Shown: piece by piece, positions 6,478-12,116 of the stretch
Position numbering within the stretch: the stretch's first letter is position 1
Layout of the letters: each line of letters starts with the position of its first letter
Assembly: GCA_013152695.1 (NCBI GenBank)
Contig: JAADFV010000051.1
Coordinates: forward strand, 1-12,116
DNA from: Chloroflexota bacterium
GTDB lineage: Bacteria > Chloroflexota > Anaerolineae > J102
Direction: 5' to 3'
DNA: 12,116 nucleotides
Notes under the pieces: model-generated
Told to the model about the DNA's origin: nothing
Seen by the model: only the letters and a program-made list of their open reading frames with translations
Database searches by the model: none
Program-made: the position numbers and the translations under genes

Positions 6478-7614
6478 ATGTCCCACCCCCTCCTGCCCCC
6501 GCCCCAGGTCATCGATACTCCTCAGGCCCTGACTACCATGCTCGCACAATTACAGGGTGTGCAACGCTGTGCCCTGGACACTGAAGCGAACAGTTTCTTT
6601 GCCTATTATCACCAGGTTTGCCTGATCCAGCTCTCGACAGAAGAGCAGGATTACATCATCGATCCCCTTGCCCTGCCCGATCTCGAAGCCTTCCGGCAAT
6701 GGATCGAAGACACCGACATCGAATTCACCTTCCACGCCGCTGAAAACGATCTGCTTCTCCTTCACCGCGACTTTGGTTTTCGCTTCAGCAAAGTGTTCGA
6801 TACCTTGTGGGCGGCTCGTATTTTAGGCTGGCAGCATCCCAGCCTTGCCGCCATTCTCGCCGAACACTTTCAGGTAAAATTGGACAAACGCTGGCAGCGT
6901 ACCAACTGGGGCAAACGTCCTCTCGCCCCCGAACAACTGGACTATGCCCGCCTGGATACACATTTCTTGTTGCCGCTACGTGATCTTTTGGAAAAAGAAC
7001 TCCGGCAACATCAGCGCTGGGAAGAAGCTCAGGATATTTTTGCCGAACTGACAGAGATACGTTGGGAAGAGAAGCCTCCACCGACATTTTGGCGCATCAA
7101 AGGGGCGCGTGACCTGCTCCCCCGCGAGCAGGCGGTTCTTGCCGCCGTCTTTGAGTGGCGTGAGGCGCAGGCGCAACGCCGAGACCTGCCTCCCTTCAAG
7201 GTGCTTCGTAATGAAATTATGCTGCAATTAGCGCAAATCCAGCCACAAAATTTGACAGAGCTCTTTCAAATACCGGGTTTTCCCCAGCGCATGCCCAACA
7301 GTGTGGCCAAACGCCTGCTACGGGCGATTCAACGAGGTCGCCAGGCAGCGCCACCGGCCCCTCTCCCCCGTGTCAGCAGCGGTACACCCCCCACCGAGCA
7401 GGAAATACACCTGTACGAACGCTTGCGAGCATGGCGCTCGCAGCGGGCGCAAAGACGGGGAGTCGAGTCTGATGTGATCTTGACCAACCAAAAACTCATG
7501 ATCCTCGCCCGGACTCGCCCCCAAACCCTAAAGGAACTGCAAGCATTGCAGGTGATGGGCCCCTGGAAAACCAAAAACTACGGCCCCGAACTCCTCGAAT
7601 TGCTGCAAAAATAA
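6478..7614 (+). CDS. rnd: RNase D-type 3'-5' exonuclease with two HRDC domains
   Basis: This 378-residue protein has a DEDDy exonuclease domain in about its first 200 residues. The motifs are Asp34-Thr-Glu36 (motif I), Asp91 in FHAAENDLLLL (motif II), and Tyr156-x3-Asp160 in YARLDTHFLL (motif III). All catalytic residues are present. Two helical HRDC-like domains follow at about 213-291 and 306-378, the tandem arrangement of true RNase D, which trims the 3' ends of tRNA and other small RNAs. The start chosen is ATG 6478, because the frame's earlier TTG at 6460 overlaps the end of the Nudix gene without an RBS. It is the last gene of the + strand cluster and faces the GT2 gene across 49 bases. 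Confidence 0.92.
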   Translation: MSHPLLPPPQVIDTPQALTTMLAQLQGVQRCALDTEANSFFAYYHQVCLIQLSTEEQDYIIDPLALPDLEAFRQWIEDTDIEFTFHAAENDLLLLHRDFGFRFSKVFDTLWAARILGWQHPSLAAILAEHFQVKLDKRWQRTNWGKRPLAPEQLDYARLDTHFLLPLRDLLEKELRQHQRWEEAQDIFAELTEIRWEEKPPPTFWRIKGARDLLPREQAVLAAVFEWREAQAQRRDLPPFKVLRNEIMLQLAQIQPQNLTELFQIPGFPQRMPNSVAKRLLRAIQRGRQAAPPAPLPRVSSGTPPTEQEIHLYERLRAWRSQRAQRRGVESDVILTNQKLMILARTRPQTLKELQALQVMGPWKTKNYGPELLELLQK

Positions 7615-7663
7615 TCGCCCATGCCCTGGACGAAAAATCGCGAAGGGAAGCCGTGGGCAGGGA
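7615..7663. other. Convergent gap between rnd and the GT2 gene
   Basis: Only 49 bases separate two stop codons on opposite strands. A weak dyad, GCCCATG (7617-7623) with CGTGGGC (7652-7658), is possible, with a large loop and no T-run on either side. I do not call it a terminator. Confidence 0.35.
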
Positions 7664-8635
7664 TCAAAGCGAGGGTGGGTGTTGCTCAGTACGGCTTTCG
7701 GCTTCGAGAAGATCGAGGTGTTTTTCCAGGGCATCTAGGCGGTCGCCTTGGGCGACAATAAGTTCGGCAAGAAAACCCACCAGGAAAAAGAGGAGTCCTG
7801 CCAAGGCCATCACCAGGGCCATCCAAAAAATCGGTCTTTTTTGGGTATGCTCCTGAAAAAACCAAAGATAAGCCAAAAACAGGAAGATAATCCCCGACAA
7901 GCTGAGGCTGGCCAGCCCTAATCCCCCAAAAAAGCGCATGGGGGCTTGCTGAAAGGTGAGGAGAAAGCGCACGACAAGGACATCGAGCAAAGAGATGGGG
8001 ATGCGCCGGAAGCCAAAATGCGAGCGGCCGGCCTTGCGTGGATACCAGGTGGTCGGCACTTCACCCACGCGAAAGCCCTGATCGGCGGCGATGTGCAGCA
8101 AAAAACGATGCCAATCAGAACGCAGGGGCGGCAAGGAATGCATCACTTCGCGACGAAAGCCCTTGATCCAGTTGGCATCGTGGACATTCACATCGAAGAG
8201 GCGGCGGGTAACCATGTTGTAGACGGCAGATGCCAGCTCTTTTCCATCCGCGCGCCCCTGCCTCCACCCCGCCACCAGATCGTAGCCCTCCTGCAACCTG
8301 GCATAGAGCTTGGGGATGTCCTCGTCAGGGTGAGATTCAAGGTCTGCGGGCAGGAAGATGATGAAGTCGCCGCGGGTTGCGGCAAAACCCCGACGCAAGG
8401 ATGCGGTCAAACCAAGATTGCGCCGGTTCTGCAGCAGGCGAATCCAGGGATACTTGGCCTGCCAGGCTTGAATGCGGGCGACAGTATCATCGCTGCTGCC
8501 GTCATCGACCATGACCAATTCACCCGCTACGCCCAGGCTGGCAAAGGCCTGGGCGGTACGCGTGACGAGTTCATCGATGTTGTCGGCCTCGTTGTAGGCC
8601 GGGATCAGCACAGAAATGGTGGGGGTGTCAGTCAT
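7664..8635 (-). CDS. Membrane-anchored GT2 glycosyltransferase (polyprenyl-phosphate sugar transferase type)
   Basis: This 323-residue GT-A enzyme resembles dolichol/undecaprenyl-phosphate glycosyltransferases (DPM1, GtrB, ArnC types), which load a sugar from a nucleotide donor onto a lipid phosphate at the inner membrane face. Motifs are ISVLIPAYNEADNI near the N-terminus, VDDGSSDDT (43-51), and FLPADLESHP (94-103), where the usual D-x-D reads P-x-D. Two C-terminal membrane helices lie at about 236-260 and 269-292, followed by a short charged, possibly coiled-coil tail. The ATG is 8 bases downstream of the aminotransferase stop, so the two genes are almost certainly one transcript. It has no Shine-Dalgarno site, so translational coupling is likely. 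Sugar and lipid specificity are not readable from the sequence. Confidence 0.9.
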   Translation of the reverse strand: MTDTPTISVLIPAYNEADNIDELVTRTAQAFASLGVAGELVMVDDGSSDDTVARIQAWQAKYPWIRLLQNRRNLGLTASLRRGFAATRGDFIIFLPADLESHPDEDIPKLYARLQEGYDLVAGWRQGRADGKELASAVYNMVTRRLFDVNVHDANWIKGFRREVMHSLPPLRSDWHRFLLHIAADQGFRVGEVPTTWYPRKAGRSHFGFRRIPISLLDVLVVRFLLTFQQAPMRFFGGLGLASLSLSGIIFLFLAYLWFFQEHTQKRPIFWMALVMALAGLLFFLVGFLAELIVAQGDRLDALEKHLDLLEAESRTEQHPPSL

Positions 8636-8643
8636 GACCGGAG

Positions 8644-9750
8644 TCAGGTAGCCAGAGCTTCACGGAGACTTTGGACAATGGTATCCTGCTGTTCATCCGT
8701 GAGTTCGGCAAAGATGGGCAAAGAGATGACCTCTGCCGCCAGTTGTTCAGAGACGGGAAAACTGCCTGTTTCGAGCTCGAGAGCGCGGTAGGCTGGTTGC
8801 AAGTGCAGGGGGATGGGATAGTGCACACCGACGCCGATCCCTGCTGCCCGTAAACGCTCGACCACCCGGTCTCGCTCCGGCAGACGTACGACGTAGCAAT
8901 GATACACAGGTGTCGTTTCGGGAAGATGCTGGGGCGTAATCAGGGAAGGGATGTCGGCCAGGAGTTCGTTGTAGCGGGCAGCGCGTTGGCGGCGTCCTTC
9001 GTTCCAGTCATCGAGATGAGGTAGTTTGACACTAAGGATGGCTGCCTGGAGGCCGTCAAGGCGATGCCCATAACCGAGTTCGGCATGTTCGTATTTGGAG
9101 GAACGGCCGTGGTCACGTAGGCTCCGCACCCGTTCGGCCAGGTGATCATCATTGGTGACGACAGCGCCACCATCTCCATAACAGCCGAGGTTTTTGCTGG
9201 GGTAGAACGAAAAACAAGCAGCATCACCGAGATTGCCGGCGCGTTTGCCGTTGTAGAAACTGCCATGGGCCTGGGCGGCGTCTTCGATGACCTTAAGGTT
9301 ATATTTCCTGGCAATGGCGTTGATCTCGTCCATTGCCGCCGGCTGGCCATAGAGATGCACGGGCATGATCGCTTTGGTGTGGGGGGTGATGGCGGCTTCG
9401 ATTTGGGCGGGGTCGATGTTGTAGGTGGTGGGGTCTACGTCGACGAAAATGGGGCGTGCTCCCACTTGTGAAATTGCCTCGCCGGTGGCAAAAAAGGTGA
9501 AGGGCGTGGTGATGACCTCATCGCCAAGGCCGATGTCATAGCCCAGGAGGGTAAGGAAGAGGGCCCCGGTACCACTGGAGACACCGATGGCATGTTTGAC
9601 ACCGCAATAGTCGGCAAAGGCTGCTTCGAAATCAGCAACTTCTTTGCCCATGATAAAGGCCGTATTGTCGATAACACGTTGGATAGCTTCGTCAATTTCG
9701 GGTTGGATACTTTTATACTGTGCTTTGAGATCTACGAGAGGAATAGGCAT
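8644..9750 (-). CDS. DegT/DnrJ/EryC1/StrS family PLP-dependent sugar aminotransferase
   Basis: This 368-residue enzyme transfers an amino group, usually from glutamate, to a keto-sugar nucleotide. The internal-aldimine lysine is Lys186 in FYPSKNLGCYGDGGA. Other family marks are GVSSGTGAL near the N-terminus, IEDAAQAHGS before the lysine, and GVHYPIPLHLQPAY near the C-terminus. From memory it reads much like WbpE of Pseudomonas, for example in NIDPAQIEAAITPHTKAI and the lysine loop, so a UDP-3-keto-hexuronate-type substrate is possible. FdtB/QdtB-like dTDP-sugar roles remain open. A GAGG site lies 7 bases before the ATG. It shares a transcript with the GT2 gene downstream, which suggests that the amino sugar made here, or a derivative, is the sugar that goes onto a lipid carrier. 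Confidence 0.93.
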   Translation of the reverse strand: MPIPLVDLKAQYKSIQPEIDEAIQRVIDNTAFIMGKEVADFEAAFADYCGVKHAIGVSSGTGALFLTLLGYDIGLGDEVITTPFTFFATGEAISQVGARPIFVDVDPTTYNIDPAQIEAAITPHTKAIMPVHLYGQPAAMDEINAIARKYNLKVIEDAAQAHGSFYNGKRAGNLGDAACFSFYPSKNLGCYGDGGAVVTNDDHLAERVRSLRDHGRSSKYEHAELGYGHRLDGLQAAILSVKLPHLDDWNEGRRQRAARYNELLADIPSLITPQHLPETTPVYHCYVVRLPERDRVVERLRAAGIGVGVHYPIPLHLQPAYRALELETGSFPVSEQLAAEVISLPIFAELTDEQQDTIVQSLREALAT

Positions 9751-9757
9751 TGGAAAA

Positions 9758-9761
9758 CCTC
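9758..9761 (-). promoter_or_regulatory. Ribosome binding site of the aminotransferase gene
   Basis: Read on the - strand this is GAGG, seven bases before the ATG at 9750. It supports that start. Confidence 0.6.
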
Positions 9762-9772
9762 ATGAATATGAT

Positions 9773-9807
9773 GAAGATGCTGCTCGTAAGGTCATAACAG
9801 CATCTTC
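9773..9807 (-). promoter_or_regulatory. Hairpin in the leader of the aminotransferase gene
   Basis: GAAGATGCTG (9773-9782) is perfectly complementary to 9798-9807, giving a 10-base-pair stem with a 15-base loop. It ends about 12 bases upstream of the GAGG site of the aminotransferase gene. No T-run follows on either strand, so it is not a standard terminator. It could affect translation or mRNA stability, or be an operator-like dyad. Confidence 0.4.
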
Positions 9808-9867
9808 GAGAAATTAGAATTTTCAGCAATAGTGCAGCTCGTCAGGCCAGAACGGAACCTAACCGCG

Positions 9868-9896
9868 ATGACACGGGTTGGTCACGATTACTGCAA
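9868..9896 (-). promoter_or_regulatory. Weak candidate promoter for the aminotransferase-GT2 unit
   Basis: On the - strand, TTGCAG (9896-9891) and TGTCAT (9873-9868) are separated by 17 bases. Each box matches the sigma-70 consensus at four positions of six. The placement about 118 bases before the ATG is reasonable, but the match is poor enough to be chance. Confidence 0.2.
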
Positions 9897-9974
9897 TGAG
9901 CGGTAACGAAATAGGGAGAGGGAATGGTGATGGCGATTCGCCAAAGCTTAAAGCCAGACAGGTCCCTCAATTCA

Positions 9975-11288
9975 TCAAGATTCGAGGGAAACCGGCAAAT
10001 CTGCGCCCAAATCATCGAGACGGTGTTCCAACTCACGGATTTTATCTTTGTGGGCGTCGATTTCATTTTGAATGTGCAGAGGCGGAAAAGCGCCATATTT
10101 GGCTGCTTCGGCCTCCAGACGGGCCAGATTGATGCGATAAGACTGCAACTGTTGTTGCCAAAGAGTCGCCTCTTGCTCGTGGCCGGCGGCGGCAATCTCT
10201 TGCACCGTGTGGTCTGCGACTTCGGCGTCGCTTTTGGCGAGGACATCGGCATTGTTCAGGAGCCATCGCCGTAAGAAGCTATTGCCGATGGCGACCTGAC
10301 GCCCGACATCCAACCGTCGAGTATACCCTATGCTGGTCATGGCGTAAAGATACATGGAGGATTCATCCTCACTTACATCGAGCGCTTGGGCTAAATCCTC
10401 GGGATCTGTGCTGTTGACTTCGAGCAGATACAGCAAGATGTGCCGTTCCGCTGGGGAAAGGTGCTTGTAGGAAAGAGCGAAAAGAGCATTGAGCATGTTA
10501 TCCAGCAAAATATCATCTTCGCCCGGCATGCGTAGGGTATGGTCATCCTGATAGAGATGGCTGCAAAGCCACTGCACAAGATAAGGATGATGATTCGTGT
10601 GCCACTGGATATGCCGCACGATATCTTCGCTTACCCGCACCGGCTGTGAGGATTGGGTTTGACGGATGAGGGCGGCACTTTCGGTCGGGCTCAGTCCGGC
10701 GAGATAGCGCGTGGTAAAGCCATAGAGGAAGGGTGAAGTTTCCCAGCTGTCACCCACCTGATCGATACGGGTAAAAGATTTGGTCGAAGCAAGGATGACA
10801 CGCAGATTGGGAGGACGTTGTAAAGCGGCACGCAGGCGTCGTGTCAGCCCTTCTTCTTGGTGCGCCAAGGGAATGAGGACCTCTGGCTCATCGACAAGGA
10901 GTAATATGCGCAAATGGTGTTTCGTGGTCTCCCGCGCAATCGTTCGTAACAATTCGCGCACATCTGTCCCTTCCAACCCCTCGACATCGATACCCAGGGC
11001 TTTGAAACGTGCTGATTTTTCTTCGATGGCGTAAAAAAGCTCTTCGTCCAGATCTTTGCCTGTCTGGCAGCCCTGCATATCCCAGTAGATGGGGATGTAA
11101 TCGGGCCCTGCTTCGACATCGAGCTGGCGCAGAAGCGAGGTTTTGCCCACACGGCGCGTTCCCACCAGCCAGAGGTAGTTGTTGGGCCCATGGAGTAGAT
11201 GATGCCGCAGGCTGACATGGCCGTAAAAACGGTTGCCCGTCACCCAGCCGCCAACGATGTAGGGATTACGTGTGGATGTTGTCGACAT
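9975..11288 (-). CDS. STAND-like P-loop ATPase with winged-helix region and C-terminal helical hairpin
   Basis: This 437-residue protein opens with RNPYIVGGWVTGNRFYG, then Walker A GTRRVGKT (43-50) and Walker B LLLVDE (129-134). A sensor-like strand ILASTKSF follows near 165. The region at about 270-340 looks like a winged helix (LSPAERHILLYLLEV, later GNSFLRRWLL). The last 65 residues are a charged helical hairpin with the turn YGAFPPLHIQNEI at 398-410. I recall similar turns from Chloroflexota signalling or conflict proteins. No enzymatic effector domain, signal peptide or membrane helix is visible. I start at ATG 11288, preceded by AGAGAG at a 6-base spacing. A longer frame reaches 11357 but would overlap the upstream gene. 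A 19-base gap links it to the neighbouring ATPase gene. The likely role is a regulatory or sensing NTPase. The exact function is unknown. Confidence 0.82.
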   Translation of the reverse strand: MSTTSTRNPYIVGGWVTGNRFYGHVSLRHHLLHGPNNYLWLVGTRRVGKTSLLRQLDVEAGPDYIPIYWDMQGCQTGKDLDEELFYAIEEKSARFKALGIDVEGLEGTDVRELLRTIARETTKHHLRILLLVDEPEVLIPLAHQEEGLTRRLRAALQRPPNLRVILASTKSFTRIDQVGDSWETSPFLYGFTTRYLAGLSPTESAALIRQTQSSQPVRVSEDIVRHIQWHTNHHPYLVQWLCSHLYQDDHTLRMPGEDDILLDNMLNALFALSYKHLSPAERHILLYLLEVNSTDPEDLAQALDVSEDESSMYLYAMTSIGYTRRLDVGRQVAIGNSFLRRWLLNNADVLAKSDAEVADHTVQEIAAAGHEQEATLWQQQLQSYRINLARLEAEAAKYGAFPPLHIQNEIDAHKDKIRELEHRLDDLGADLPVSLES

Positions 11289-11294
11289 GGTTTT

Positions 11295-11300
11295 CTCTCT
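11295..11300 (-). promoter_or_regulatory. Probable RBS of the 9975-11288 ATPase gene
   Basis: The - strand reads AGAGAG six bases before the ATG at 11288. It is a poor Shine-Dalgarno match, but it is the best purine stretch here and helps choose this start over the longer one. Confidence 0.35.
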
Positions 11301-11307
11301 CAGTTCC

Positions 11308-12116
11308 TTAGTTGTGGGTCTCGCCCAGCACGCCTTCACTTGCCTGTCGGACATCATTCAGGGTGATGTGATGGCGATTGTGATCAAGCATGATATTAAC
11401 AGATTCCAGGCAAATCTGCTGAATTAGATGAGGCCGACCCCGGCTTTTCTTCCAAATAGCAGTGATAGCATCGTCATCCCATTCATAGAATCCGGCAACT
11501 GGCTCACGAATGAGCTGTTCGGTTTCCTGGCGATTCAAGGGTTTGATGGCGATTTCAACAAACATGTTGAACCAGGGAGACTCGACGCGATCCCAGGCCT
11601 TGCTGATTCTAACACCGGTTAAGACGACGCCGATATTTTGTGAAAATGAATCTTGTAGAATCCGGCGAAATTGCTGTTGCGTCAGAGAATCGTACGTACT
11701 GAGAATGTCGGCCTCGTCCAGTAAAAAGATCAAGCGAGGTTGTCGATGCAGGTGTTGTTGCAGGGCGGCGATGATCGTACGTAGATCTCGACGGAAGTGG
11801 CGGTCGGTGTAGGGCTGATCCGCGCCCAGACGGTGATAGAATAGGGTTTCCTCGGCCGGCGTGTGCGCAACACTATCAGCGACAGCTTCCAGTACGCCTT
11901 CGCATAAACGGTGGAAAAACTCCTCTTCTGGCCCTCCTTCGAGATCGATAAGGATGGGAATAAAACGATATTCGGGATCACGTTTGCGCAACAAACGGCG
12001 TTGAATTTGATACAACAAGGAGGTCTTGCCAATACGGCGTTCACCATGGATGATGAGATTGTTATGATAAAGGGTAGCCTCGATGTCGTTGAGTAACGCC
12101 TGGCGGCCAAAAAACA
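11308..12116 (-). CDS. P-loop ATPase related to its downstream neighbour, 5' end outside the window
   Basis: The frame stays open to the right edge, so the start is missing and 268 residues are visible. The first visible residues read FFGRQALLNDIEATLYHNN, then Walker A GERRIGKTS, so the P-loop is inside the window. The TTG at 12018 lies within the P-loop region and is not a credible start. Walker B is LIFLLDEADIL, followed by QNIGVVLTG, the sensor-1 position. The chain ends about 65 residues after the LNRQETEQLIREPV stretch typical of this AAA/STAND group. It shares the FxGR...RR(I/V)GKTSLL opening with the 9975-11288 product but lacks that protein's C-terminal helical hairpin. A large N-terminal domain may lie beyond the edge. 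The stop at 11308 is 19 bases before the next ATG, so the two genes form a transcription unit. Confidence 0.82.
   Translation of the reverse strand, partial: FFGRQALLNDIEATLYHNNLIIHGERRIGKTSLLYQIQRRLLRKRDPEYRFIPILIDLEGGPEEEFFHRLCEGVLEAVADSVAHTPAEETLFYHRLGADQPYTDRHFRRDLRTIIAALQQHLHRQPRLIFLLDEADILSTYDSLTQQQFRRILQDSFSQNIGVVLTGVRISKAWDRVESPWFNMFVEIAIKPLNRQETEQLIREPVAGFYEWDDDAITAIWKKSRGRPHLIQQICLESVNIMLDHNRHHITLNDVRQASEGVLGETHN

Noticed and set aside
7946..8791. 281-codon open frame on the + strand
   Set aside because: It lies opposite the GT2 and aminotransferase genes, has no recognisable domain, and its composition follows from the codon bias of the real genes.
9842..10252. 136-codon - strand frame at the end of the ATPase gene
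   Set aside because: It overlaps the coding end of the ATPase in another frame and has low-complexity, Pro/Ser-rich content typical of a shadow.
11289..11357. 23-residue N-terminal extension of the 9975-11288 ATPase
   Set aside because: It would overlap the upstream gene by about 50 bases and has no RBS. The ATG at 11288 has a purine stretch at good spacing.
12000..12018. TTG at 12018 as the start of the right-edge ATPase
   Set aside because: The frame continues upstream to the window edge and encodes the Walker A motif and an FFGR segment, so the real start is outside.

Overview
The window most likely comes from a Chloroflexota bacterium (Anaerolineae or Caldilineae-like). This is inferred from remembered family resemblance: the ferredoxin with its C-terminal tail, the RNase D with two HRDC domains, and the style of the STAND-like ATPases all look like that phylum. 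No search was run. GC content is moderate to high, most codons end in C or G, and several genes start without a Shine-Dalgarno site.

Layout, left to right. Positions 1-552 hold no convincing gene but contain a 24-base direct repeat and three copies of a short hairpin. A cytoplasmic GH31 alpha-glucosidase (553-2991, +) follows, then a single ferredoxin gene (3122-3469, +). Behind the ferredoxin is a strongly structured non-coding stretch (about 3443-3630) that ends in a very strong intrinsic terminator (3631-3690). A compact + strand cluster runs from 3767 to 7614: a GT9 glycosyltransferase, a ThiF/MoeB/HesA-type E1-like enzyme, a Nudix hydrolase and an RNase D-type exonuclease. Gaps in it are only 31, 18 and 7 bases, so one transcript is likely.

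The rest is on the - strand and converges on the RNase D gene. The aminotransferase gene (DegT/DnrJ/EryC1/StrS family, 8644-9750) sits 8 bases upstream of a polyprenyl-phosphate-type GT2 glycosyltransferase with two membrane helices (7664-8635). The pair suggests lipid-linked amino-sugar or surface-glycan synthesis. Further right is a two-gene unit of related P-loop ATPases, 9975-11288 and 11308 to beyond the right edge. Both have an RR(I/V)GKTSLL Walker A motif. The complete one adds a winged-helix-like region and a C-terminal helical hairpin, as in STAND-type signalling or conflict NTPases.

Most of the window is ordinary metabolism and housekeeping. The least explained parts are the tandem ATPase module, the structured RNA-like stretch behind the ferredoxin, and the repeat-bearing non-coding region at the left edge.
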